Shown: positions 1 through 7,922, numbered from the stretch's first letter. The stretch: 28,562 nucleotides of DNA from Bdellovibrionaceae bacterium UBA2316 (GCA_002345205.1 DDVI01000101.1:1-28562), one strand, 5' to 3'. Notes: generated by a model from the letters alone, not told the origin. Translations and numbers: made by a program.

Positions 1-307
1 CAAGAAAGTCGGAAGAACCAAAAATTTAGAACAAAAATGGATAAGTATCACTTCAGGTTGTGAAAACGGAGCCATATTTTTAAGAGTAATGGATTCGGGA
101 AAAGGAATAGCTCCGGATATTGAGGAAAAAATATTCCAACCGTTTTTCACGACAAAAGTTGTTGGGGAAGGGACTGGTCTGGGTCTTTCGATAAGCAAGG
201 GAATCCTAGAAAATCATAATGCCTCGATTCAAATAAATAGAAACTTCAAAAACACATGTTTTGAAATCAAATTTCCGCTACATTTAACCAAAGACGCTGC
301 AGCTTAA
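1..307 (+). CDS. Sensor histidine kinase, C-terminal fragment (5' end outside window)
   Basis: The reading frame is open from base 2 to the TAA at 305-307, so the gene begins upstream of the window. The visible 101 residues are the end of a GHKL ATPase domain: a G1 box (DSGKGIAPDI), the F box (IFQPFFTTK) and the G2 box (GTGLGLSIS), in the normal order and ending where HATPase domains usually end. The N box and the His-containing dimerisation domain lie outside. By family knowledge it autophosphorylates a His residue and passes the phosphate to a receiver domain. It sits 13 bases before the cheA-like gene on the same strand and probably heads, or belongs to, the same operon; the receiver proteins encoded downstream are natural partners (inference). 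Confidence 0.9.
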   Translation, partial: KKVGRTKNLEQKWISITSGCENGAIFLRVMDSGKGIAPDIEEKIFQPFFTTKVVGEGTGLGLSISKGILENHNASIQINRNFKNTCFEIKFPLHLTKDAAA

Positions 308-320
308 AAAGGATGTTTGC

Positions 321-2108
321 TTGGACGATTTTGAGAGAGAGTTAAAAATAGGTTTTTTGGTCGAAGCAAAACAGGCGACGGCAGACGTTGAACAATGTTT
401 TTTAGACCTAGAAACCAATCCTGAAGATGAAGACACCATTAACAAGATATTTCGTCTTGCGCATAATTTAAAAGGTTCTTCCAAAGCAGTTGGATTTAGT
501 GAATTAGGTGACTTCACCCACGAATTCGAATCTTTTATTTTAAGAATTAAAAACAAAGAATTGAAAGTGACTGGTAAAGTCGTAAGTATCCTTTTGCAAG
601 GTAACGACCACATAGTAAAAACGTTAGATTTTCTATCCGACGATATAAATGCATCTGTCCAGCCTTCTCCCTTGGTTGAGGAAATGAAATTTTATTCTGA
701 GGCCCAAAACGAACCACAGGAATCAGTCGTTGAAAAGGTGCCAGAGGAAAATAAGGATAATGAAGAAAAGCCAGGCAAAGCGTCTTTGGAATTGGAATTA
801 GAAAAGGAACTTGTTCCGGATATTGATCACAGTGTCGAGTTAGCTCATCAGCCAGCTATTCTTCCTGACTCACAATCTAGTGTTCCAGTTCAAGAAAAAA
901 AATCAGCGCCCTCAGCGCCCACTGATGATACGTTACGCGTTTCCCTGCAAAAAGTAGAAAATTTGATAAATTATGTTGGCGAGATGGTCATTCTACAAAG
1001 TGGATTGAAGGAACAGGCGTTAATGTCAAATTCGCTTGGTCTAAAGAAACTTGTTCAACAGTTAAACAAAGTGAGTAAAGAAATACAAGAAACGTCAATG
1101 AGTTTAAGAATGGTTCCGATAAAACCAGTTTTTCAGAAAATGCAGAGGATCGTTAGGGATACGTCACTGGCATTAGGGAAAGAAGTCGGTATTCAGCTGA
1201 TGGGAGAAGACACTGAAATTGATAAAACAATCCTCGAGAAAATCAGCGATCCATTAGTGCATTTAATTCGAAATTCAGTGGATCATGGAATTGAAATAGA
1301 GGCCCTTCGCAAAGAAAGAAAAAAGCCTTTAAAGGGATCGGTAATTCTAAGATCATTTCACCAAAGTGGCAAATTAGTAATCGAAGTCGTTGATGATGGC
1401 GGCGGCTTAGATGCTGAAAAATTAAAGAAAAAAGCCATTGAGAAAAAAATCATTACGGCGGATACACGCCTGACAGAGACTGAAGCGTTTAACCTAATTT
1501 TTGCACCTGGTTTTTCTACCAAAGAACAAGTAACCGACGTTTCAGGTCGCGGTGTGGGGATGGACGTTGTTAAGACGAACATTTTGCAACTAGGAGGCGA
1601 GGTTCAAATCGAGTCAAAACTGGGATTTGGATCTACGTTCCGAATTATTTTGCCGTTAACGCTGGCTATTGTCGATGCCATGATACTGATGTATTCGAAT
1701 CAAAAATTCGTTGTTCCAGTAAATCAAGTCTATGAAACGGTAAAGCCTGACAAAGATAATATTAGAAATTCATCTTTAGGTGATATTTTAATTTTAAGGG
1801 AAGAAAATTTACCATTATTTAGATTAGGAGATTTTTTCTCGATTAAAAACTCAAATCCAATTGAGTCAATGATCGCAATCGTAGTGCGGGTGGGTACAAC
1901 CCCATTTGCCTTTATGGTTGACGATATCATTGGTCAGTCACAAGTAGTCGTAAAACAACTTGGACCTGAACTCCAAGGAATTCCGGGAATTAGTGGAAGC
2001 ACAATATTAGGAGATGGAAAACCGGCATTGATTATAGAGCCACCCGATTTGTTAAAGCGGTCTCGCGGTAATACTTCAAAAGGCAATCATGAAAGGATCC
2101 AAAAATGA
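321..2108 (+). CDS. cheA: CheA-type chemotaxis/signalling histidine kinase
   Basis: This 595-residue protein has the CheA order. It has an Hpt (P1) domain with phosphorylatable His48 in AHNLKGSSKAVGF, and a dimerisation segment from about residue 203 (LRVSLQKVENLINYVGEM). The ATPase domain has the N box HLIRNSVDHG (Asn318, His322), G1 VVDDGGGLD and GRGVGMDVV. A CheW-like regulatory domain runs from about 450 to 590. The region from 110 to 200 is a Glu/Pro-rich linker with no recognisable CheY-binding P2 domain. The start is a TTG: AAAAAGG lies just upstream, and the nearby ATG at 313 is in another frame that soon stops. The stop overlaps the next gene (ATGA at 2105-2108). It should phosphorylate the receiver proteins encoded beside it. 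No methyl-accepting receptor gene is visible, so its input is unknown. Confidence 0.95.
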   Translation: MDDFERELKIGFLVEAKQATADVEQCFLDLETNPEDEDTINKIFRLAHNLKGSSKAVGFSELGDFTHEFESFILRIKNKELKVTGKVVSILLQGNDHIVKTLDFLSDDINASVQPSPLVEEMKFYSEAQNEPQESVVEKVPEENKDNEEKPGKASLELELEKELVPDIDHSVELAHQPAILPDSQSSVPVQEKKSAPSAPTDDTLRVSLQKVENLINYVGEMVILQSGLKEQALMSNSLGLKKLVQQLNKVSKEIQETSMSLRMVPIKPVFQKMQRIVRDTSLALGKEVGIQLMGEDTEIDKTILEKISDPLVHLIRNSVDHGIEIEALRKERKKPLKGSVILRSFHQSGKLVIEVVDDGGGLDAEKLKKKAIEKKIITADTRLTETEAFNLIFAPGFSTKEQVTDVSGRGVGMDVVKTNILQLGGEVQIESKLGFGSTFRIILPLTLAIVDAMILMYSNQKFVVPVNQVYETVKPDKDNIRNSSLGDILILREENLPLFRLGDFFSIKNSNPIESMIAIVVRVGTTPFAFMVDDIIGQSQVVVKQLGPELQGIPGISGSTILGDGKPALIIEPPDLLKRSRGNTSKGNHERIQK

Positions 2109-2596
2109 AACGTCAAAAGAGCATTTTAGTTTTAGACGATGAACCTGAAATTGGTGAAGTGATTTTAGATATATTGAACCCGGTATATCAAGAGGTTGTT
2201 TTTTGTTCTTTGCCAAGTAAGGCAAAAGAGCTTGTAACTGAAAGATCATTTTCAATGATATTGACCGATGTACAAATGCCAGAATTACGCGGGCAAGACT
2301 TTGTGAAATTTGTGAGGTCGATAGGCCGAATTGATCCGATTATTTTTATTACTGGAAACGCAACAAAAGACTTTTTGTTGTCAGCCGTCCGCTTGGGGGC
2401 AAGTGACGTTATCGAAAAGCCCTTCGAGATTAGCGAATTATTACAGACGATTGATAGAGCATTCGAGTTAGAAAAAAGGCGATACCAGTTATATGAAACC
2501 ATCTTCACTAAAGAAAATGCAGAGAATTCAATTGGTGGACAAAAAAGAATGATAGGACTTCTGCAGGTTGTAAACGACAAAAAGTCTGAAGGCTAA
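2105..2596 (+). CDS. Single-domain response regulator (receiver protein)
   Basis: This is a 163-residue receiver domain with a short C-terminal helix and no DNA-binding output domain. Visible receiver residues are the acidic pair Asp11/Asp12 (LVLDDEPE), the phospho-acceptor Asp55 (ILTDVQMP), Thr83 (FITGNA) and Lys105 (IEKPFE). Its ATG overlaps the cheA stop codon by four bases (ATGA), so the two are probably translationally coupled. It is a likely CheY-like phosphate acceptor for the adjacent CheA. The tail from about residue 120 (ELEKRRYQLYETIF) is helical and may serve oligomerisation or target contact (inference). Confidence 0.92.
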   Translation: MKRQKSILVLDDEPEIGEVILDILNPVYQEVVFCSLPSKAKELVTERSFSMILTDVQMPELRGQDFVKFVRSIGRIDPIIFITGNATKDFLLSAVRLGASDVIEKPFEISELLQTIDRAFELEKRRYQLYETIFTKENAENSIGGQKRMIGLLQVVNDKKSEG

Positions 2597-2622
2597 ATTT
2601 AGTAGGAAATAGGAAGTGTACA

Positions 2623-3117
2623 ATGAATGGCTCGATAAAACAAAATAACAATCATTCTGATGACAGCAGATATTTGTGTTTTATGCTTGGTAAAGAGAAA
2701 TTTGGGATTCCTCTATTGCAAGTTAAAGAGGTGATTGCCCAAACTAACATCACGGCCATACCTCAAGCTCCCGCGTACTTTAAGGGAATTATGAATCTAA
2801 GGGGCCAAATTGTATCTGTTATCGATTTGCGAAGCAAACTCAAGATCGTTAGTTCAGAAGTGAATCAAGAAGGCGCCATAGTTATTTTAGATATCAGTGG
2901 GCTTTCCTTGGGTGTAGTCGTTGATTCTGTCGACTCAGTGGTTGTTTATCCAGAAGGGGTCATTAGCCCACCTCCCGATCATGATAGCGGTCTAAAAGTT
3001 GAATATATCGTTGGCGTCGCTCGTGAGAAAGACCACATAACTTTGATCTTGGACTTACAGAAAGTCTTAAATACTGAAGACATGAAGTCTCTTCGTAAAA
3101 ATCAAAAGGTTGCCTAG
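2623..3117 (+). CDS. cheW: CheW-type coupling protein
   Basis: This 164-residue single CheW domain carries typical segments: an early beta strand (YLCFMLGKEKFGIPLLQVKEVI), then NITAIPQAPAYFKGIMNLRGQIVSVIDLRSKL, then VVVDSVDSVV and YIVGVAREKDHITLILDLQKVL. CheW links CheA to receptors in a cytoplasmic array. An AGGAAG site lies about six bases before the ATG. It is the fourth gene of the signalling run and is followed directly by a second receiver gene. It probably pairs with the CheW-like domain of the CheA encoded two genes upstream. The receptor must be encoded elsewhere. Confidence 0.94.
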   Translation: MNGSIKQNNNHSDDSRYLCFMLGKEKFGIPLLQVKEVIAQTNITAIPQAPAYFKGIMNLRGQIVSVIDLRSKLKIVSSEVNQEGAIVILDISGLSLGVVVDSVDSVVVYPEGVISPPPDHDSGLKVEYIVGVAREKDHITLILDLQKVLNTEDMKSLRKNQKVA

Positions 3118-3136
3118 TAGGGCTCTAGAGGAATTG

Positions 3137-3574
3137 ATGGATAATAAACGTGTATTAGTTGTAGATGATGAGCCATTTATGCGAACCCTTTTGATCGATT
3201 TGATTAGCGATCTTAATGTTCAAAGCGATGAGGCCGAGGACGGAATGGTTGCTCTGGAGCGGCTTAAACAGAATGAGTATCATTTGGTAATTAGTGATAT
3301 TCGAATGCCAAATTTGGGAGGAATAGAGCTTCTTGAAAATGCACTCAAATTAAACATTTTAACGCCGTTTATTTTTCTTACCGGATATAGTGACGATTTG
3401 ATGATATTAAAAGCAATAAAATTGGGGGCTGTTGATTTTATTGGTAAGCCGTTCCTACCCGTTGAGCTAAGCAATGTTATCTCTAGGACCCTTGAACTTG
3501 GGCAAAGACGACTGGAAATCGCCAATGAGATTCGCCTGAATAGTCCCCATTTATTACCTAAAAAGAAACAGTAA
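3137..3574 (+). CDS. Single-domain response regulator (second receiver protein)
   Basis: This 145-residue receiver protein has Asp10/Asp11 (VVDDEP), phospho-acceptor Asp54 (ISDIRMP), the Thr switch (FLTGYS) and Lys in IGKPF. The chosen start is the ATG at 3137 (MDNKRVLVV), with AGAGGA just upstream. A longer reading from a TTG at 3110 would overlap the cheW stop and add nine residues with no family similarity. No output domain follows; the tail (LELGQRRLEIANEIRLN) is helical, like that of the other receiver here. Two CheY-like proteins with one CheA suggests one output regulator and one phosphate sink, or two outputs (inference). Confidence 0.92.
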   Translation: MDNKRVLVVDDEPFMRTLLIDLISDLNVQSDEAEDGMVALERLKQNEYHLVISDIRMPNLGGIELLENALKLNILTPFIFLTGYSDDLMILKAIKLGAVDFIGKPFLPVELSNVISRTLELGQRRLEIANEIRLNSPHLLPKKKQ

Positions 3575-3844
3575 TTAGTCTCCGAAAACTGTAAGTTTTT
3601 TCTGTAAATCTTTAAGAAGTGATTTAATTTCTTGCAGTTGTTCTTGGTCACGGCTCATTTTGCCGTCATATTTTTGAGTTAGGTCATTCCAGTAACAAAG
3701 TGCCGAATGGACGTCGCTGTTCAATTCTAACCAGCGTTCTTTAAACCTCTGGTCCTTCACGGGAGGGGCTGCCGGCGCGGGTTTGTCGGCCGATTTACGC
3801 CCTTTAGGCTTTGGATTTTGAGTGTTTTTGTCTTTAATCGTCAT
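3575..3844 (-). CDS. Small hypothetical protein with basic N-tail and coiled-coil C-terminus
   Basis: This 89-residue protein was not recognised as a known family. The first 30 residues are rich in Lys, Pro and Ala (GRKSADKPAPAAPPVKD) and look disordered. The rest is charged and helical, ending in a heptad-like stretch (EQLQEIKSLLKDLQKKL) that suggests a coiled coil. There is no signal peptide or membrane segment. Its stop abuts the stop of the convergent receiver gene with no spacing. It diverges from ettA across about 150 bases. A short GGAA lies close before the ATG. The coding assignment rests on length, codon use and gap-filling position. Confidence 0.7.
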   Translation of the reverse strand: MTIKDKNTQNPKPKGRKSADKPAPAAPPVKDQRFKERWLELNSDVHSALCYWNDLTQKYDGKMSRDQEQLQEIKSLLKDLQKKLTVFGD

Positions 3845-3993
3845 CTGTTCCAGTTCTTCAATTCAAATCTTAGGAGTAAGGACGACAGTGCACCAAATAA
3901 AAGTTTTTTTGACAAGAAAATATTTGAAAAAAAATTTGATAACCCCTTGAAAAAGAACTACTTTGAAGGACTATTCTTTATAAAGGAAGTCGC

Positions 3994-5667
3994 ATGTCCC
4001 AAGAAATTATTTACACTATGAAAGGGGTTTCAAAAGTATATCCCCCTAATCGCTATGTGCTTAAAAATATATACTTGTCCTATTTCTATGGCGCCAAAAT
4101 TGGCGTTCTTGGTTTGAACGGTTCAGGAAAATCATCTTTGCTCAGAATTATGGCGGGTGAAGATAAAGAATTTTTAGGTGAAGCCTTCCCCGCGAAACAA
4201 ATGCGAGTCGGTTATTTGAAGCAAGAACCAGAACTTGATGAGAACGCGACCGTAAAAGAAAATATTTTCTCTGGCATGGGTGAATTGCCTAAATTGATGA
4301 AAGAATACAACGCGATCTCGGAAAAATTTAATGACCCAGAATTAGATCCCGATGTGATGAATGACCTGATTGAAAAGCAGGGTGCGCTCCAAGAAAAAAT
4401 TGAAGCATTAGGTGGCTGGGAAGTTGATCAGAAAATTGAATACGCAATGGATGCCTTACGTTGTCCAGATGGTGAAGCGATCGTAAAGCCCCTCTCTGGT
4501 GGTGAAAAACGCCGTGTGGCTTTATGCCGTTTGTTATTAAGTGAACCAGATATTTTGCTACTTGATGAGCCTACGAATCACTTGGATGCAGAAAGTGTGG
4601 CCTGGCTTGAACAGTATTTACACAAGTTCCCGGGAACGGTGATCGCAGTTACGCATGATCGATATTTCTTGGATAATGTTGCGGGTTGGATTCTGGAACT
4701 TGATCGCGGTGAAGGTATTCCGTTCAAAGGAAACTACACGTCGTGGTTAGAACAAAAAGACAAACGCTTGTCTCAAGAACAAAAAGAAAATACTCGTCGT
4801 AACAAGACGCTCGAACGCGAATTAGAATGGGTTCGCATGAATCCAAAAGCCCGTCAGTCGAAATCTAAAGCTCGTGTATCTGCATACGAAAGCTTACTGA
4901 AAGAAGCGTCACCAGAGAAAATTGCGGAAATGCAAATCTATATCCCGCCAGGACCTCGCTTGGGAGACATCGTAATTGAGGCTAAAGATATCGTGAAAGG
5001 ATATGGAAAAAAATTACTATTTGATCATGTGAACTTTACCATTCCTAAAGGTGCAATTGTGGGGGTCATTGGGCCGAACGGTGTAGGTAAATCGACATTG
5101 TTCAAAATGATCGTAGGTAAGGAGCAAGTGGACAGTGGTTCTTTCAAAGTTGGAGAGACTGTTAAAATGGCTTACGTGGATCAGACCCGTGAAACGTTGG
5201 ACCCTAATAAATCTGTATTCCAAGAAATTTCAGAAGGTAGCGATACGATTAAGCTCGGTATACGTGAAGTGAATGCTCGCCAGTACTTATCATGGTTTAA
5301 CTTTTCAGGTGGTGATCAAGAGAAGAAGGTCGGAGCCTTATCCGGTGGTGAGCGAAATCGCGTAAACATGGCGAAAATCCTAAAACAGGGTGCCAACCTA
5401 TTGCTATTGGATGAGCCAACGAATGACTTGGACGTAAATACTATGCGTGCCCTTGAGGAAGCGTTGTTAGAGTTCGGTGGGTCTGCGGTCGTAATTTCCC
5501 ATGATCGTTGGTTCTTAGACCGAATTTGTACGCATATCATGGCATTTGAGGGCGATTCCAAAGTCGAATTCTTCGCAGGTAACTTTACCGAATACGAAGA
5601 AGATCGTAAAAAACGTTTCGGCGATCAAGCGCCAAAACGAATTCGTTTCCGTGACATTTTAACTTAA
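3994..5667 (+). CDS. ettA: EttA, ABC-F energy-dependent translational throttle ATPase
   Basis: This 557-residue protein is close to the length of E. coli EttA. It has two ABC domains and no membrane segments. ABC1 has Walker A GLNGSGKSS (about 40-48), signature LSGGEKRR and Walker B LLLDEPTNHLD. The inter-domain linker carries the conserved basic NPKARQSKSKAR. ABC2 has GPNGVGKST (about 360), signature LSGGERNR and LLLDEPTNDLD. Both catalytic Glu residues are present. The N-terminus MSQEIIYTMKGVSKVYPP matches EttA rather than Uup or YheS. By family knowledge it binds the ribosomal E site and gates entry into elongation according to ATP/ADP ratio. The ATG follows AAAGGAAG. It is monocistronic, with a bidirectional hairpin terminator behind it. 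Confidence 0.97.
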   Translation: MSQEIIYTMKGVSKVYPPNRYVLKNIYLSYFYGAKIGVLGLNGSGKSSLLRIMAGEDKEFLGEAFPAKQMRVGYLKQEPELDENATVKENIFSGMGELPKLMKEYNAISEKFNDPELDPDVMNDLIEKQGALQEKIEALGGWEVDQKIEYAMDALRCPDGEAIVKPLSGGEKRRVALCRLLLSEPDILLLDEPTNHLDAESVAWLEQYLHKFPGTVIAVTHDRYFLDNVAGWILELDRGEGIPFKGNYTSWLEQKDKRLSQEQKENTRRNKTLERELEWVRMNPKARQSKSKARVSAYESLLKEASPEKIAEMQIYIPPGPRLGDIVIEAKDIVKGYGKKLLFDHVNFTIPKGAIVGVIGPNGVGKSTLFKMIVGKEQVDSGSFKVGETVKMAYVDQTRETLDPNKSVFQEISEGSDTIKLGIREVNARQYLSWFNFSGGDQEKKVGALSGGERNRVNMAKILKQGANLLLLDEPTNDLDVNTMRALEEALLEFGGSAVVISHDRWFLDRICTHIMAFEGDSKVEFFAGNFTEYEEDRKKRFGDQAPKRIRFRDILT

Positions 5668-5683
5668 GTTTATTTCTAAAGAC

Positions 5684-5720
5684 ATAGAGAGCGCGTGTCG
5701 TGCGCTCTCTATTGTTTCTT
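5684..5720. terminator. Bidirectional hairpin terminator between convergent genes
   Basis: ATAGAGAGCGC (5684-5694) is an exact reverse complement of GCGCTCTCTAT (5702-5712), giving an 11-bp stem with a 7-base loop. A T-rich run (TTGTTTCTT) follows on the + strand. The distal arm overlaps the stop codon (5709-5711) of the convergent J-domain gene. It sits 17 bases after the ettA stop. Confidence 0.85.
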
Positions 5721-6257
5721 CAATACCGTCGCTAAGCACTCATAGGACTGTTTCAGTTCTAAAAAGGCCTGTGCCGATCCAGAATGTGTGTCGGGGTGTT
5801 TAACTAATGCTAGTTTTCTATACGCCTTTTTAAGTTCGTCCGCCGTGAAATCTTCAAGTAAAAATACCTTTTCGTTGATGAAGTAGCTCATGGCTCGTGT
5901 TTGTTTTTCATTTAGCTTATGAGGTACTCCCTTTGGTCGAGTAGGGGGCTTCGCAGGGGTTGCGGTAGAATTTTCCTTCGACTGTACCTTTTTTGCCCAA
6001 CCATTGGTATCGCTTGCGGTGTATTTCTGGGAAGTTTGAAAGCGCCGATACGGTGTTTCGCTCATTTTTGTCTTCGATACTGTAAATGAATTTGGGTTCT
6101 GTTCAAACAGGCGCTGACGTAGTTGATTGAACTCTAGATTATCTTTTGGGGGTGTATTTATAGAGGAAAATGCATCTTTCACAGAGGAATTGCCGGTATT
6201 TTTGTTCGATTTTTCTATTTTTTCTCTAAGGATTTCGGCGAATGACCCTGTCGACAT
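5709..6257 (-). CDS. J-domain (DnaJ-like) co-chaperone with C-terminal J domain
   Basis: This 182-residue protein has its J domain at the C-terminus (about 120-182). Helix II reads ELKKAYRKLALVK, followed by the HPD tripeptide at 154-156 that stimulates Hsp70 ATPase activity, then helix III (FLELKQSYECLATVL). The first 115 residues are polar, rich in Ser, Thr, Pro and Lys, and probably unstructured. There are no zinc-finger or Gly/Phe regions, so it is a specialised type III J protein, not DnaJ itself. Its client is unknown. The start ATG at 6257 has AAAGAG upstream. It is transcribed away from the SWIB gene. Confidence 0.85.
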   Translation of the reverse strand: MSTGSFAEILREKIEKSNKNTGNSSVKDAFSSINTPPKDNLEFNQLRQRLFEQNPNSFTVSKTKMSETPYRRFQTSQKYTASDTNGWAKKVQSKENSTATPAKPPTRPKGVPHKLNEKQTRAMSYFINEKVFLLEDFTADELKKAYRKLALVKHPDTHSGSAQAFLELKQSYECLATVLKKQ

Positions 6258-6469
6258 ACTCTTTTATCGGTAAGAAAACGATAAGAAATAGCCCAGAAAC
6301 CACAGGGAGAGCCGATTTTTGGTCATTTTCCCTTCGGTTTCATAGAGAAAATGCAGTACACATTAAAAAAAAATCAAAGGTCGTGCATTTTTTTTTGGAC
6401 AAACCTCTAGTTATCGTGAACACTAGGTCCATCAGTCATAAAACAACTCATTAACGAAAGGGAAATGAC

Positions 6470-6847
6470 ATGGCAAAAAAGACTACAAAAAAAGCAGCTA
6501 AAGCTACTAAAAAAGCAGCTCCTAAAAAAGCTACTAAAATGAAAGCTGCTCCTAAAGCTAAAGCTACTAAAAAAGCAGCTAAGCCAGCTAAAGCTAAAAG
6601 AAAACCAAATCCAGCTTTATTACAAAAGCTAACTCCTTCTGATGCATTAGCGGCAGTTGTTGGTGGCGCTCCACTTCCTCGTTCACAAGCTCTTAAAAAA
6701 GTTTGGGACTATATCAAAAAATACAACTTACAAGATGCAACTAACCGTCGCAAAATCAACGCTGATGACAAATTGAAAACTCTTTTCGGTAAAGCTTCAG
6801 TTGGTATGTTAGAAATCGGTGGCATCCTAGCGAAACACCTTAAGTAA
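6470..6847 (+). CDS. SWIB-domain protein with histone H1-like lysine/alanine tail
   Basis: Of 125 residues, the first 45 are almost only Lys, Ala, Thr and Pro in repeats such as KKAAKATKKAAPKKATK, resembling the C-terminal tail of eukaryotic H1 and bacterial Hc1-like proteins. Residues 45-125 form a SWIB/MDM2-type domain (LLQKLTPSDALAAVVG, PLPRSQALKKVWDYIKKYNLQD, RKINADDKLKTLFG, MLEIGGILAKHL). SWIB domains are otherwise known from eukaryotic chromatin remodellers and chlamydiae. It is inferred to bind DNA through the tail and condense or regulate the nucleoid. The ATG follows GAAAGGGAA. A strong terminator follows, suggesting high, independent expression. The A-rich codon run (aaa gct act aaa) is internally repetitive and prone to slippage or recombination. 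Confidence 0.9.
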   Translation: MAKKTTKKAAKATKKAAPKKATKMKAAPKAKATKKAAKPAKAKRKPNPALLQKLTPSDALAAVVGGAPLPRSQALKKVWDYIKKYNLQDATNRRKINADDKLKTLFGKASVGMLEIGGILAKHLK

Positions 6848-6876
6848 TTATTAGTATCTAATAATTGTTTAGAAAT

Positions 6877-6906
6877 AAGCCCGGGCGAACCCCGGGCTTT
6901 TTTTTT
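6877..6906 (+). terminator. Strong rho-independent terminator after the SWIB gene
   Basis: AAGCCCGGG (6877-6885) pairs perfectly with CCCGGGCTT (6891-6899) around a 5-base loop, and nine T residues follow (6898-6906). It ends 30-60 bases after the SWIB stop codon. Confidence 0.95.
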
Positions 6907-6924
6907 GAAAAAGGTTCAGGAAGA

Positions 6925-7142
6925 TATCGGTGAGCTGCATTGACATCGCGTTTCAATCAGAACTGATTTCTTATGGGCATCTTGAGCGCAGCCTAATTGT
7001 AAAGTGTTCAGCAATGCCCATCGAAGCGAAGTCACTGGCAGTCAGGTCCGAGCACCGATAGTTTGTATTCTATCATCTGGCTTTACATTCCAGAGGGGGT
7101 TTGTTAGTGTCGCCTGGTAGCCAAAATCATTAAGGAACCTCC
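6925..7142 (+). ncRNA. Candidate structured leader RNA or small RNA upstream of map-ahcY
   Basis: This gap has no ORF but contains extensive nested complementarity. TATCGGTG (6925-6932) pairs with CACCGATA (7053-7060). GCTGC (6934-6938) pairs with GCAGT (7038-7042). TGACATCGC (6941-6949) pairs with GCGAAGTCA (7026-7034) with one A-A mismatch. Inside are a small hairpin AATCA-GAAC-TGATT (6955-6968) and a longer stem ATGGGCAT/ATGCCCAT (6973-6980/7014-7021), giving a branched core. Downstream, GATAG (7057-7061) can pair with CTATC (7070-7074), competing with the closing stem. GGGGGTTT (7095-7102) can pair with the bases just before the map start (7135-7142), touching its AAGGA ribosome site. Competing stems plus a maskable ribosome site resemble a riboswitch, but I could not match any known class. 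A free small RNA is the alternative. Confidence 0.5.
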
Positions 7143-7904
7143 ATGTCTGTAAAGCCGCTTTCTTTAGACGAACAGAAGAAAATGAGACTTGTTTGTAAAC
7201 TTGCCGCGCAAACACGCGAGTATATCGCTCCTTATGTAAAAGCGGGTGTGTCCTTAATTGAAATCGATAAAATTATTTATGATCACACAAAGACATTAGG
7301 ATGTGAACCGGCCACATTAGGTTATCGTGGTTACCCGGCATCCTGCTGTACGAGCGTTAACGATGTAATCTGTCACGGAGTCCCCGATGATTACGTTTTA
7401 CAAGATGGCGATATCGTTAACGTCGATATTACTCACAAGCTAGACGGCTTTTTTGGGGATACGTCGAAAACATTTTTAATTGGAAATGTTTCAGAAGACG
7501 CAAAAAAGATCGTAGATATTGCTAAACGTGCAATGGATGTGGGCATCGAAGCTATCACACCGAATGGTTACACCGGTGACATTGGATTTGAAATTAATAA
7601 ATTCGCAACTCGAAATGGGTGTTCAACGGTTAAGGAAATCGGTGGGCATGGGATCGGTCGCGTATTTCACACGGAGCCTTTTATTCCTTCGTTTGGTAAA
7701 AAAGGTAAAGGCGAAAAATTAGTTCCATTTCATTGTTTCACTGTTGAACCAATGGTGAATTTAGGAACGGACCAAATAGTTGAGTTTCCTATTAAAGGTT
7801 CTCAACATCATTATTACAAAACTAAAGATAAAAAACTGTCGGCACAATTTGAACATACAATTTTGCTTACAGATACAGGTTATGAAATTTTAACGGTTCC
7901 TTAG
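7143..7904 (+). CDS. map: Methionine aminopeptidase, type I
   Basis: This 253-residue cytosolic metallopeptidase removes the N-terminal Met of nascent proteins. All five metal ligands of the family are visible: Asp95 (VNVDIT), Asp106 (FFGDTSKTF), His169 (GGHGIGR), Glu202 (FTVEPMV) and Glu237 (QFEHTILLT). His79 (ICHGVP) and His176 (VFHTEP) line the substrate pocket. There is no N-terminal zinc-finger extension and no C-terminal type II insert. AAGGA lies six bases before the ATG and may be masked by the leader structure. The stop is 18 bases before ahcY on the same strand, so the two are very likely cotranscribed. Both concern methionine metabolism, which would make a metabolite-sensing leader sensible (inference). 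Confidence 0.96.
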   Translation: MSVKPLSLDEQKKMRLVCKLAAQTREYIAPYVKAGVSLIEIDKIIYDHTKTLGCEPATLGYRGYPASCCTSVNDVICHGVPDDYVLQDGDIVNVDITHKLDGFFGDTSKTFLIGNVSEDAKKIVDIAKRAMDVGIEAITPNGYTGDIGFEINKFATRNGCSTVKEIGGHGIGRVFHTEPFIPSFGKKGKGEKLVPFHCFTVEPMVNLGTDQIVEFPIKGSQHHYYKTKDKKLSAQFEHTILLTDTGYEILTVP

Positions 7905-7922
7905 GAACCTAGGAGAAAATAC

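Noticed and set aside
3909..3940. ettA promoter with TTGACA at 3909
   Set aside because: The -35 match is perfect, but no good -10 box lies at 16-18 bases, so I did not list it as a feature.
6470..6600. Lysine-rich repeats as a CRISPR or DNA repeat array
   Set aside because: The DNA repetition simply follows from repeated Lys/Ala/Thr codons in a coding frame.
7030..7060. Signal recognition particle RNA (TCAGGTCC motif)
   Set aside because: The conserved GGAA tetraloop and AGCAGCC partner strand are missing after GTCAGGTCC, so helix 8 cannot form.
6925..7060. 6S RNA
   Set aside because: The branched core with two inner hairpins and about 136 bases does not fit the long rod with one central bubble expected of 6S RNA, though I cannot exclude a divergent form without a covariance search.
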